A stretch of 64,000 nt of DNA from the NCBI GenBank assembly GCA_947567595.1, contig CANOMQ010000003.1, positions 62,001-126,000 on the forward strand, read 5' to 3'. Made by a program: the position numbers and the translations under genes. Under the pieces are notes generated by a model, which was not told the DNA's origin, did not search any database, and worked only from the letters and a program-made list of their open reading frames with translations. How positions within the stretch are numbered: position 1 is the stretch's first letter; the number at the start of each line of letters is the position of its first letter. Source of the DNA: an uncultured Lachnospiraceae bacterium (GTDB lineage Bacteria; Bacillota; Clostridia; Lachnospirales; Lachnospiraceae). Positions 8,515 through 16,538 of the stretch are shown here, piece after piece.

Positions 8515-9209
8515 ATTCCCTCTCCTCCCATGTTAAAAACAGTATTTGCTAAATCTGTTATGATAATGTGCTTTGGAAAGCACTCACACCTGCTGCATAC
8601 ACATATCATATACCCCGGTATCCCTTCATACAGTCTTATGAAAAAGAGACTGTTTTCCTCTATATCTTTTATATGCATATACGTGCTGTCCGTGACATAT
8701 CTGCTAATTCCCGCTCCAATTCCTCTTCCCGTGAGCTTGACACAGCTTTCCTTTGCCGTCCATATTCTGTATAGCTCCGCTGTTTGTCTGTCCAAATCAG
8801 ACGCATACTGCAAAAGCCTTTGATACTCTTCCCCGGCATAAAACCGCTTTGCAACTGCCAGTTTCGGCGTTCCCGCTTCCTGAATATCCGCCCCGATTTC
8901 CTGATCGTCCACCGCACACAGCACCCATTCCCCCGAATGGGAGAGCGAATAAGAAAACCCTTTAAAATCCACCAAATACGGCTTTCCGTGGCAACCCTTT
9001 GCAATCGAAGCCGCCTTCCACTGCTGCTCACTATATCCCTGCGCCAAAAACGCATACCGGAGCAAAAGCCCTGCAAAAAGACTGCGCAGCCGCTCCTTAT
9101 GATGCTTCATTGCCGCCACTTTTTCTGCCCTGCTTTTGTCAAGCAACGGACAAAGACGCTCACAAAGCCCATCTGATACCTCACAGACCTTTGCCGCATA
9201 AATTTCCAT
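8508..9209 (-). CDS. 4'-phosphopantetheinyl transferase, Sfp type
   Basis: Transfers the phosphopantetheine arm of coenzyme A to a serine of acyl- or peptidyl-carrier proteins. The 233-residue length fits the Sfp/AcpT class. Key motifs are KPYLVDFKGFSYSLSHSGEWVLCAV (about 75-99), the Mg-binding EIGADIQEAG (an alanine in place of the usual isoleucine before the metal-binding Asp) and WTAKESCVKLTGRGI (about 150-164) with the conserved WxxKE. A GAAGGG site lies eight bases before the ATG. It has its own promoter just after sigG and is followed, with overlap, by the cNMP-binding-like protein. No synthase gene is near, so it may be the general carrier-protein activator. Confidence 0.88.
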   Translation of the reverse strand: MEIYAAKVCEVSDGLCERLCPLLDKSRAEKVAAMKHHKERLRSLFAGLLLRYAFLAQGYSEQQWKAASIAKGCHGKPYLVDFKGFSYSLSHSGEWVLCAVDDQEIGADIQEAGTPKLAVAKRFYAGEEYQRLLQYASDLDRQTAELYRIWTAKESCVKLTGRGIGAGISRYVTDSTYMHIKDIEENSLFFIRLYEGIPGYMICVCSRCECFPKHIIITDLANTVFNMGGEGIC

Positions 9210-9261
9210 ATCCTTTTCCCTTCTTTCGCGCTGCCAAAGAACACCCCACGACGATTAAAGT

Positions 9262-9287
9262 TACCCCTGCAGGTCATTGCAGGGGTA
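9262..9287 (-). terminator. Hairpin in the leader of the phosphopantetheinyl transferase gene
   Basis: Perfect 10-bp inverted repeat TACCCCTGCA / TGCAGGGGTA with a six-base loop. It lies after the sigG stop but also downstream of the promoter that serves the transferase gene, so it may end sigG transcripts or act in the transferase leader. The T tail is weak. Confidence 0.5.
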
Positions 9288-9311
9288 GGAACAAATTATG
9301 CTACTATTCTT

Positions 9312-9340
9312 ATTTTAAATTGTTTTTGCTTTTTCGTCAA
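9312..9340 (-). promoter_or_regulatory. Promoter of the phosphopantetheinyl transferase gene
   Basis: Read on the minus strand: -35 TTGACG, 17-bp spacer, -10 TAAAAT, starting eight bases past the sigG stop. It fits a sigma-A promoter and would start transcription near 9305. Confidence 0.6.
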
Positions 9341-9347
9341 TAGCGTA

Positions 9348-10130
9348 TCAGAACACAAGATATTTTTTCATCGTCCGAAGCGCATTCTTCTCAAGCCGCG
9401 ACACCTGCGCCTGTGAAATACCGATGTACTCCGCCACCTCCATCTGCGTCTTTCCCTCGAAAAAGCGCAGCATGATAATCTCGTTCTCCCGCTCGTCAAG
9501 GCGTTTCATTGCCTCGCTTAACGAAATGTTCTCAATCCAGTTATCCTCCTTGCACTTCTTGTCGCTAATCTGATCCATGACATAGAGCGTGTCGCCGCCC
9601 TCCGTATACACCGGCTCGTAAAGGCTCATCGGGTTTTGTATGGCGTCGAGTGCATAGACAATGTCCTCCTTCGGAATTCCGATTTCCTCCGAGATTTCCA
9701 TGATTGTCGGCTCTCGCAAATTCTTTTTGGTCAGGTTTTCCTTTGCGTAAATTGCCTTGTACGCCGTATCCTTTAGCGAACGGCTGACACGTATCGGGCT
9801 GCTCGAGTCCCGTAAAAACCGGCGGATTTCGCCAATAATCATCGGGACCGCATAAGTGGAAAATTTTACATTTAAGCTGCTGTCAAAATTATCAATTGCC
9901 TTGATTAGCCCGATGCAGCCAATCTGAAACAAATCGTCCACATTTTCATTTGATTGTGAAAAGCGCTTAATCACGCTTAATACCAAACGTAGGTTCCCCC
10001 TGATATACTCCTCCCTCGCCTCCTTGTCGCCGTTTTCTATTCGTTCAAACAACGCCTCCTTCTCCTCATTTTTCAAAATCGGCAGCTTTGACGTATTTAC
10101 TCCGCATATTTCAACTTTTCCTAAAGCCAT
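9348..10130 (-). CDS. sigG: RNA polymerase sporulation sigma factor SigG
   Basis: Late forespore sigma factor, active after engulfment. After the chosen start the protein reads MALGKVEICGVNTSKLPILKN, the N-terminus typical of SigG. Region 2 contains NLRLVLSVIKRF and VDDLFQIGCIGLIKAIDNF with KFSTYAVPMIIGEIRRFLRD; region 4 ends with FFEGKTQMEVAEYIGISQAQVSRLEK (helix-turn-helix). The length of 260 residues is normal. The ATG at 10130 has AGGAGG ten bases upstream; an ORF extending to 10232 adds residues not found in the family. It follows sigE, as in most spore formers. Regulation in relatives is by sigma-F and sigma-G; I could not assign such a promoter here. Confidence 0.96.
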   Translation of the reverse strand: MALGKVEICGVNTSKLPILKNEEKEALFERIENGDKEAREEYIRGNLRLVLSVIKRFSQSNENVDDLFQIGCIGLIKAIDNFDSSLNVKFSTYAVPMIIGEIRRFLRDSSSPIRVSRSLKDTAYKAIYAKENLTKKNLREPTIMEISEEIGIPKEDIVYALDAIQNPMSLYEPVYTEGGDTLYVMDQISDKKCKEDNWIENISLSEAMKRLDERENEIIMLRFFEGKTQMEVAEYIGISQAQVSRLEKNALRTMKKYLVF

Positions 10131-10218
10131 AATAAAATTACCTCCTATATCCCTATGCCCCGCACACCCGCTTTGCAGCAGCACAGGGCATATGTATACA
10201 AGAGGTAAAATCAAACAG

Positions 10219-10953
10219 TTAATATGTAACAAGTTCTTTTTTCAAGCGCTTCATGATTTTCTTTTCCAGCCTTGAAATATAAGACTGTGAAATGCCAAGA
10301 TAGTCCGCGACTTCCTTCTGCGTCATTTCCGTATCGTTGGGGTTGTTTAATCCAAACCGCAGCATGATAATCGTCTTCTCACGCTCCCCAAGCTTCGCAA
10401 TCGCCTTTCGCAGCAGCTTGCGCTCAACCTCATTTTCCACATCACGGTAAATCACATCCTCGTCCGTTCCAAGAATATCCGACAATAAAAGCTCATTTCC
10501 GTCCCAATCCACGTTCAGCGGCTCATCGATTGACACCTCAAGCTTTGTCTTGTTGTTTCTTCGAAGATACATCAGGATTTCATTCTCAATGCACCTTGAA
10601 GCATACGTCGCAAGCTTGATGTTCTTGTCTCTGTTAAAGGTATTGATTGCCTTAATCAGACCGATTGTCCCAATCGAAATCAAATCCTCCACGCCAACGC
10701 CCGTATTGTCGAACTTCTTTGCGATATAAACCACAAGCCGTAAATTGTGCTCAATCAGCGTGGCGCGCGCCCTGTTTGCGTTCTCACCCTCCAGCCCGTT
10801 TATCATCTCGTTCTCCTCCTCGCTGTCCAGCGGGGCAGGAAGCACCTCCGAGCCGCCGATGTAGTGGATTTCATTGCTTCCCGTATTCTTGGGGTTATTT
10901 TTCTTAAGGCACAGCCTCATTTTCCCCGGCAGATATAGCTTGATAATCATCAT
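10219..10953 (-). CDS. sigE: RNA polymerase sporulation sigma factor SigE precursor
   Basis: Early mother-cell sigma factor made as an inactive precursor. The first 30 residues form a basic pro-sequence ahead of [14 protein letters not shown], the conserved start of the mature protein, which SpoIIGA exposes by cleavage. Region 2 is present ([52 protein letters not shown]), as is the region 4 helix-turn-helix ([28 protein letters not shown]). 244 residues. GAGGAG precedes the paired ATG codons at 10953 and 10950. It follows spoIIGA by about 56 bases, so protease and substrate are co-expressed. Confidence 0.96.
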   Translation of the reverse strand: MMIIKLYLPGKMRLCLKKNNPKNTGSNEIHYIGGSEVLPAPLDSEEENEMINGLEGENANRARATLIEHNLRLVVYIAKKFDNTGVGVEDLISIGTIGLIKAINTFNRDKNIKLATYASRCIENEILMYLRRNNKTKLEVSIDEPLNVDWDGNELLLSDILGTDEDVIYRDVENEVERKLLRKAIAKLGEREKTIIMLRFGLNNPNDTEMTQKEVADYLGISQSYISRLEKKIMKRLKKELVTY

Positions 10954-11009
10954 AATACTCCTCCATTCTTCATCAATTTCACAAGTTCAGGCACTCCCCC
11001 CTATCCCAT

Positions 11010-11777
11010 TTAAAATAATCCCTGATTTAATATCATCTGAAACGAACCGTCCCCCGACAGCCGTCCCTTATAAAGCGCTATCACGGCATTCTTTTCAACC
11101 CTCTGCCCTTCCCTGCCGCAGATAATCAGCTCCTCGACCTGCGTTCCCTCTAAAATCCCGTTCTCCTTTCCAATGCTGCGAAACGGAATAATCCGGTACT
11201 TCTGCGGCTTTGTGTGCAGCCAGCAAAGAAGCTCCTCATTTTCCTCAACGATTGACACCGGCTTGCCCGTATAGGGATCGGTGAGCACATTCCCCGTGTC
11301 AAAAAGCGCCTGAAAATCAAGCTGCCTTCCGTCCTCCACAATGCTTACCCGGTACAACCGCTTTTTTTCCTGCTTTTTATGATATGCCTGCACCAAAAGC
11401 ACTGCCGCTACCAGTAAAACAGACGCCGCAAGCCGCTCCATGCGTCCAATGCCAAGCGCCGCCATGCAGTTGCCGATTTTTGTATAGACAAAGCTAAGTC
11501 CCTGAAAATATAGGATTTGCACCAAAAGCTGCCTGACCTCGCAAAACAAAAGCAGGCACATTGCCATATCCAGTACAAGCACTGACAAAATATAAGCAAT
11601 CCCGTAATGCAGCCCCAGCCACAAAATCAGCACGGCTCCCGCCCCGCCCAAGACTGCCGCCGCAAAAAAACGCCACAACGCAGGCTTTTTCCCGAGCAGA
11701 TACGCCACAAGCATTAGGACAAGCATGTCAAGAAGCACATTTTCTACGAAATAAACATCAATGTATACCTCATAAAT
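11010..11777 (-). CDS. spoIIGA: Sigma-E processing peptidase SpoIIGA
   Basis: Membrane aspartic protease that cleaves pro-SigE at the sporulation septum. The N-terminal half has about five hydrophobic segments (VYIDVYFVENVLLDMLVLMLVAYLLG onward); the soluble C-terminal half has FDTGNVLTDPYTGKPVSIVEE with the catalytic Asp-Thr-Gly. Start: an ATG at 11792 opens the frame but has no ribosome binding site. GGAGG lies eight bases before an ATT codon at 11777, which would give a protein starting YEVYIDVYF, the length seen in relatives (for example MKIYLDV in Bacillus). I chose the ATT, with doubt. Followed by sigE; preceded by a promoter with a 21-bp spacer. Confidence 0.9.
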   Translation of the reverse strand: MYEVYIDVYFVENVLLDMLVLMLVAYLLGKKPALWRFFAAAVLGGAGAVLILWLGLHYGIAYILSVLVLDMAMCLLLFCEVRQLLVQILYFQGLSFVYTKIGNCMAALGIGRMERLAASVLLVAAVLLVQAYHKKQEKKRLYRVSIVEDGRQLDFQALFDTGNVLTDPYTGKPVSIVEENEELLCWLHTKPQKYRIIPFRSIGKENGILEGTQVEELIICGREGQRVEKNAVIALYKGRLSGDGSFQMILNQGLF

Positions 11778-11812
11778 TGCAATCACCTCCATCAGTGCCG
11801 GGCAACATAATC

Positions 11813-11845
11813 AGTATACAAAAAGTCCCATGCTTTTTTTGTCAA
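11813..11845 (-). promoter_or_regulatory. spoIIG-like promoter with 21-bp spacer
   Basis: On the minus strand: -35 TTGACA (11840-11845) and -10 TATACT (11813-11818) separated by 21 bp. The Bacillus subtilis spoIIG promoter is known for a similarly over-long spacer and activation by Spo0A. The other strand over the -35 reads TTTGTCAAA, which matches the Spo0A box TTTGTCRAA, and a second, weaker box AGTCGAA lies at about 11872-11878. The -35 lies in the loop of the ftsZ terminator. Confidence 0.6.
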
Positions 11846-11856
11846 AGCATGAGACT
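11820..11856 (-). terminator. ftsZ terminator
   Basis: Hairpin about 25 bases after the ftsZ stop: AGTCTCATGCTTT pairs with AAAGCATGGGACT (one mismatch), followed by TTTTTG. It fits an intrinsic terminator and overlaps the -35 of the spoIIGA promoter. Confidence 0.75.
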
Positions 11857-11879
11857 AAATTAAGGTTATTTTTCGACTT

Positions 11880-13106
11880 TTATTTCAGAAAATCCGGTAT
11901 CTTCAAGGTCTTCTCCCGCACATTGCTGCTCAAATCGCCAGTCGGCCTGATTCCCGGAATCGGCTTTTGCGGCGCGGAAGGATTTGCTCCCTGCGCATTC
12001 GGATTTTGATTAGGCTGAATGATATTCAAGCCCTGTGGTCCCTGCGGTCTGATTGGACGCACGACCGGACCGGACTGCGGTGTAACCGGAGCCTTTGGCA
12101 TGGAAAAATTGTTGTTCATCTTGCCGATTGCACTGATTGGCGACACAACGGGCGGTGTCTCCTGTATTCCCGTCGCAATCACCGTAACCGCACAGGTATC
12201 CGCCATATCCTCATTGTACATCGCACCAAAAATGACATTGATGTCATCACCCGCAAGCTCGCAGATATAATCCGACGCGTCCCTTGCGTCCTGCAGCGAA
12301 ATGTCGCCTGAAATATTTAAAATGACGTCCGTCGCACTGCTGATTGTCGTCTCAAGCAGCGGCGAATTTACCGCCATCTCGATTGCCTCCTTCGCCTTAT
12401 CCTCGCCCTTACCGTATCCGATACCGATATGCGCGATTCCCTTGTCCTTCATAACGGTCTGAATGTCCGCGAAGTCAAGGTTAATCATGGACGGCACGTT
12501 AATTAAATCCGTAATGCCCTGTACGGACTGCTGCAATACCTCGTCTGCCTTCTTCAATGCCTCCGGCATGGTCGTACGCCTGTCCACAATCTCAAGAAGC
12601 TTATCATTTGGGATAATGATAATCGTATCCACATGCTCCTTTAACTTCTCAATGCCGGCAAGCGCGTTTGTCATACGCTTTTTCGCCTCAAAGCCAAAGG
12701 GCTTTGTCACTACGCCAACCGTCAATATTCCCATTTCCTTTGCAATCGCCGCCACAATGGGAGCCGCTCCGGTACCGGTACCGCCACCCATTCCACAGGT
12801 AACAAACACCATGTCCGCACCCTTGATGGCTTCCTTGATTTCCTCCGAGCTCTCCTCAGCCGCCTTTTCGCCAACCTCCGGCTTTGCGCCTGCGCCAAGC
12901 CCTTTCGTGAGCTTTTCCCCAATCTGTAAACACTTTGGAGCCTTGCAGAGCTTCAATGCCTGCTTGTCCGTATTTGCCCCGATAAACTCCACTCCTGTAA
13001 TTGCCTCATCTATCATTCGGTTTACGGCATTATTTCCGGCACCGCCTACCCCTACTACAATGATTTTTGCTGCCGAATCCGCTTCATTTGATCTAATCTC
13101 GAGCAA
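11880..13106 (-). CDS. ftsZ: Cell division protein FtsZ
   Basis: Tubulin-like GTPase that polymerises into the division ring. Contains [17 protein letters not shown], the GTP-binding [12 protein letters not shown], and the T7 region [16 protein letters not shown] proline- and glutamine-rich linker (about 315-390) leads to the C-terminal [15 protein letters not shown], the peptide that binds FtsA/SepF/ZapA-type partners. 408 residues. I place the start at a TTG (13106), eight bases after AGGAGG, giving [13 protein letters not shown], matching the MLEF/MLEI start of the family; the ATG at 13124 precedes the ribosome binding site. It has its own promoter (13162-13190) and a terminator. Confidence 0.97.
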   Translation of the reverse strand: MLEIRSNEADSAAKIIVVGVGGAGNNAVNRMIDEAITGVEFIGANTDKQALKLCKAPKCLQIGEKLTKGLGAGAKPEVGEKAAEESSEEIKEAIKGADMVFVTCGMGGGTGTGAAPIVAAIAKEMGILTVGVVTKPFGFEAKKRMTNALAGIEKLKEHVDTIIIIPNDKLLEIVDRRTTMPEALKKADEVLQQSVQGITDLINVPSMINLDFADIQTVMKDKGIAHIGIGYGKGEDKAKEAIEMAVNSPLLETTISSATDVILNISGDISLQDARDASDYICELAGDDINVIFGAMYNEDMADTCAVTVIATGIQETPPVVSPISAIGKMNNNFSMPKAPVTPQSGPVVRPIRPQGPQGLNIIQPNQNPNAQGANPSAPQKPIPGIRPTGDLSSNVREKTLKIPDFLK

Positions 13107-13161
13107 GTTTCCTTCCTCCTTCATACTTTATCCTGTCTTCTAAAAATATTCCATCTAACTT

Positions 13162-13190
13162 ATCATATAATTTTTTTCGCAATTTATCAA
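13162..13190 (-). promoter_or_regulatory. ftsZ promoter
   Basis: On the minus strand: -35 TTGATA, 17-bp A-rich spacer, -10 TATGAT, about 55 bases before the ftsZ start and after the ftsQ stop. It would allow ftsZ to be expressed apart from the wall genes upstream. Confidence 0.65.
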
Positions 13191-13219
13191 CCTATTTTTT
13201 TACTTTTATTCATTAATCT

Positions 13220-13993
13220 TTAATTTTCCCGCTCAAAGGAAGTCGTTTTCTTATCCGCCGAGTAATTCTGCAAATCAAGCACCCCCTTCTCCCCCGCAAG
13301 GGACGGCAAAATTCTTGGAAGCTGCATGATTTTTTCGTCAAGGTTTTCCAGCGCCCCAATCCGCACCTTCACGCCGCCGTAGCCAAGCGTCACATGATAG
13401 TTCGCGTCAAACTGGATTTTATCGCAAATGACATCATATTTATTCAGGAGCTTTGTGATTGTCAGAATATTCTGAAAAATCTCGCTGTTTTCCACCGGAA
13501 GCTTGTCATAAAGTATGACATGGTCAAAGCTTAAGCCCGTCACCTGCGGGATTCCCTTTGTCGTCACCTTTGCCACCTCCACAATCACGCCCTCATTGTC
13601 AAAATAAAGATACCTGCCAAGGTATTCCACATACCCTGCAAGCGCCTTCTCATAGACCGTGATTTTAATGGTATCATTTGACTGGACGACAACGTCCATC
13701 GTCTCCACAAAGGGAATGCCCTCGACTTCCTTATTTTTGTATTTGAGTGACAGGTACAGCGAATTGTCGCCGAAATAGCCTGTCATAATCATCGACTGTA
13801 TTTCCTTTGCGGAATAATGCTTGTTTCCGTCCACAATCACATTCTTGACCGCAAAGTGCGTCAGTAAAAAGTAGAAAACCAGCAGCAGCACATTGATGAC
13901 ACACAGCACAATGATGATACGTATTTTTTTCCCTGTGTCCGGGATTTTTGTAATGCTGCCGCCCTTTTTCCCGTTTCTCCTGTTAATCAACAT
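13220..13993 (-). CDS. ftsQ: Cell division protein FtsQ/DivIB
   Basis: Bitopic divisome protein that pairs with FtsL and FtsB/DivIC. A basic cytoplasmic tail of 25 residues is followed by one membrane helix (IRIIIVLCVINVLLLVFYFLL, about 24-44), then an external POTRA domain starting FAVKNVIVDGNKHYSAKEIQSMI and a beta domain with LGRYLYFDNEGVIVEV. 257 residues, usual for the family. Its ATG overlaps the end of murA by 11 bases with AGGA six bases upstream, so it is translated together with the wall genes. Confidence 0.88.
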   Translation of the reverse strand: MLINRRNGKKGGSITKIPDTGKKIRIIIVLCVINVLLLVFYFLLTHFAVKNVIVDGNKHYSAKEIQSMIMTGYFGDNSLYLSLKYKNKEVEGIPFVETMDVVVQSNDTIKITVYEKALAGYVEYLGRYLYFDNEGVIVEVAKVTTKGIPQVTGLSFDHVILYDKLPVENSEIFQNILTITKLLNKYDVICDKIQFDANYHVTLGYGGVKVRIGALENLDEKIMQLPRILPSLAGEKGVLDLQNYSADKKTTSFEREN

Positions 13994-15290
13994 AGCTTAT
14001 CCTCGCTCCAAGCCCCTTCAAATCGCCCACAATGTCCTGATAGCCCCTTTTGATGAAGCCAATATCCGTGACCGTCGTAATCCCCTCTGCCGCAAGCCCC
14101 GCAATCACAAGCGCTGCGCCCCCGCGAAGCTCCTTGGCAATCACGCTGCGCCCCAATAGCCGTTCCACGCCCCGGACATGCACGCGCTTGTTATTTAAGA
14201 CCTCAATATCCGCGCCCATGCGCACCAGCTCCTCCACCACCTTGAAACGGCTTGAGAAAATGCGCTCCTCTATCGTAAGTTCCCCCTCGCTCACACACGC
14301 GCAGGCAAGCAGCGGCGACTGCAAATCCGTCGGAAACTCCGGATAAACGCCGGTTTCCACGAACGCAACATTTTTCATTCTTCCATATTTATCTGTGCGC
14401 ACAGCAATCTGGTTTTGCCCCTCATCACTCTCAACTACCGCACCCATTCTGCGCGCCAAGGCACACACACTGCGAAGCTGCCCGACAGGCGCATTTTCGA
14501 GCGTAATGCTCCCGCCTGCGCCAAGCGCCGCAAACAAATAGGTTCCCGCCACAATCCGGTCGGGAATAATCTCATACGTCACACCATGCAGCGCACTGAC
14601 CTCCACGCCGTGAATAACGATTTTCCCCGTCGCAATAAAATCATAGCCGATTTCAATCCTTGCCCCCGCTTTGTTTAAAAAATCACAAAGCGTCGTTACC
14701 TCGGGCTCCCTTGCGGCATTTTGAATGACCGTCGTACCGCGCGCCGTCACCGCCGCAAGAATGGTGTTCTGTGTCGCGCCCACGCTTGGAAACGGGAACG
14801 AAATGGTGGTACCCTTAAGCTCATCGGCATACGCGTGAATGCGGTTTTTATCCGTCCAAATCTGCGCGCCCAGCTTTTCTAACCCGAACAGATGCAAATC
14901 AATCGGTCTTTTCCCGATGACACAGCCGCCGGGATAATCCACGAGCACCTCGCCAACCCGCCCAAGAAGCGCCCCCATCAACACGACTGATGAACGCATG
15001 GCACTGACATACCTTGCAGGAAGCCGGTATTCCCGTATATTTTCCGCGTCAATCAAAAGGGTGTGCTCCTGCCAGTCTAAAACCGCACCCGTGCTCTTTA
15101 GCAAATTCCCCATGCAGTCAATGTCTGTAATGCATGGAACATTTTTTAACACGCACTCGTCGGGAATCAGCACACTTGCGGCAAGAATCGGAAGCGCTGC
15201 ATTCTTAGAGCCCTGTATCTGCACCGTTCCCGTCAGACGGTTTCCTCCCTCCATACAGATTGCCGAACTGCCCCCACTGCCATAAGCCAT
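13983..15290 (-). CDS. murA: UDP-N-acetylglucosamine 1-carboxyvinyltransferase
   Basis: First committed step of peptidoglycan synthesis: transfers enolpyruvate from PEP to UDP-GlcNAc in the cytoplasm; the target of fosfomycin. Near the N-terminus GGNRLTGTVQIQGSKNAALPILAA carries the conserved Lys-Asn pair, and GGCVIGKRPIDLH carries the active-site cysteine. Later motifs are EIIPDRIVAGTYL and PEFPTDLQ. About 435 residues, full length. Start uncertain between GTG codons at 15302/15299 and the ATG at 15290, which I prefer. Overlaps ftsQ. Confidence 0.95.
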   Translation of the reverse strand: MAYGSGGSSAICMEGGNRLTGTVQIQGSKNAALPILAASVLIPDECVLKNVPCITDIDCMGNLLKSTGAVLDWQEHTLLIDAENIREYRLPARYVSAMRSSVVLMGALLGRVGEVLVDYPGGCVIGKRPIDLHLFGLEKLGAQIWTDKNRIHAYADELKGTTISFPFPSVGATQNTILAAVTARGTTVIQNAAREPEVTTLCDFLNKAGARIEIGYDFIATGKIVIHGVEVSALHGVTYEIIPDRIVAGTYLFAALGAGGSITLENAPVGQLRSVCALARRMGAVVESDEGQNQIAVRTDKYGRMKNVAFVETGVYPEFPTDLQSPLLACACVSEGELTIEERIFSSRFKVVEELVRMGADIEVLNNKRVHVRGVERLLGRSVIAKELRGGAALVIAGLAAEGITTVTDIGFIKRGYQDIVGDLKGLGARISYVD

Positions 15291-15353
15291 ATGCTTCACC
15301 ACATAAAAACAAGAATTATGATATTATATGCGGTATTTTTTGATTTGATAACC

Positions 15354-16517
15354 CTATTTGCAGCTCTTGCTCACATTGAGCACAATCCCGATTTCCGTCA
15401 GCAAAAAGAGCGTCGCGGTTCCCCCGTAGCTGATAAACGGCAGCGTAATGCCTGTGTTTGGTATCGTGTTTGTCACCACGGCAATGTTCAAAATCACCTG
15501 AATCGCGTAATGCGACATCACGCCGACCACCAAAAGCGAGCCAAAGCGGTCAACCGCCTTATTGGCAATGACCATGCAGCTCCAAATCAAAATCACGAAC
15601 AGCAGAATAATCGCCATCGCGCCAAAAAAGCCAAGCTCCTCACAGATAATCGAGAAAATCATGTCATTTTGTGCCTCGGGAAGAAAGCCTAACTTCTGCA
15701 TACTCTGCCCAAGCCCCTTCCCCCATATGCCGCCACTTCCGATGGCATACAACGCCTGAAGCGTCTGAAACGCCTTGTCTGTACTGTACGCCTCGGGATT
15801 AAGCCATGCACTCACACGCGCAAGACGAAAGCCCGAGCCTGTTGTATCCGCATTTGACGCATACATCACGACCGCAAAAACCACAGCCCCCGCTGCCGCC
15901 GCCAAGGCAAAAAACCATTTATAATCAGGCACCGCCACAAAAAGCATTGCAACCGCAATTCCCATCACGATAATAGCAGAACTCATGTTCCTTGTGATGA
16001 TATAAATCAGCCCTGCAATAATTGTGGGCGGAACCATCACAATCGCAACCCCCTTTGGCGTACGGATTATATTCTTTCCCAAGCCCTCCAGCTTTTGGAT
16101 AATACTCGCAAGGTAAATAATCACACCGATTTTTGCGACCTCTGCCGGCTGAAAACTGATGATTTTAAAGTCCAGCCAGCGTCTTGCACCGTTTCTTGTC
16201 ACGCCAAGCGGCGTCAGCACCAAAAGAAGCAGTATGGCAGAGACCACAACCGCGATCAAATCAAATTTCTGTAAATATTTATATGGAAACTTAATCATGA
16301 ACGCAAGCGCAAAAAATCCCAAAATGGTGGACTTTAGCTGATTTTTTAAATAAAATGCGGAATCGCCCATTTTCTCCCCCGCCTCATACGAGCTTGTGGA
16401 ATAAATCATCAAAAGCCCGAACGCAATCAGAAACAAGACCACCGTCAGCAGAATATAGTCCATGTTATGCCTGCTATGGCGGATTTGCACCTGCTTTTTT
16501 GACATCGTTTTTGCCAC
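15354..16517 (-). CDS. ftsW: Lipid II glycosyltransferase FtsW
   Basis: SEDS-family membrane protein that polymerises glycan strands together with a class B penicillin-binding protein. 387 residues with ten predicted helices from MDYILLTVVLFLIAFGLLMIYSTSSY onward. The catalytic region QPAEVAKIGVIIYLA, the large extracellular loop with WLNPEAYSTDKAFQTLQALYAIGSGGIWGKGLGQS, and PEAQNDMIFSIICEELGFFGA and LPFISYGGTATLFLL near the end are all typical. In spore formers the same position may be held by SpoVE; the sequence alone cannot separate the two. It lies between murD and murA. Confidence 0.93.
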   Translation of the reverse strand: MAKTMSKKQVQIRHSRHNMDYILLTVVLFLIAFGLLMIYSTSSYEAGEKMGDSAFYLKNQLKSTILGFFALAFMIKFPYKYLQKFDLIAVVVSAILLLLVLTPLGVTRNGARRWLDFKIISFQPAEVAKIGVIIYLASIIQKLEGLGKNIIRTPKGVAIVMVPPTIIAGLIYIITRNMSSAIIVMGIAVAMLFVAVPDYKWFFALAAAAGAVVFAVVMYASNADTTGSGFRLARVSAWLNPEAYSTDKAFQTLQALYAIGSGGIWGKGLGQSMQKLGFLPEAQNDMIFSIICEELGFFGAMAIILLFVILIWSCMVIANKAVDRFGSLLVVGVMSHYAIQVILNIAVVTNTIPNTGITLPFISYGGTATLFLLTEIGIVLNVSKSCK

Positions 16518-16538
16518 GCTATCACTCCTTGCTCTCTG

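Noticed and set aside
10154-10192. Inverted repeat TATGCCC / GGGCATA before sigG
   Set aside because: Only seven base pairs with a long loop and no T tail; too weak to call a terminator or leader structure.
12463-13143. A 226-codon ORF antisense to ftsZ
   Set aside because: It is the complement of conserved ftsZ codons; its composition follows from the real gene.
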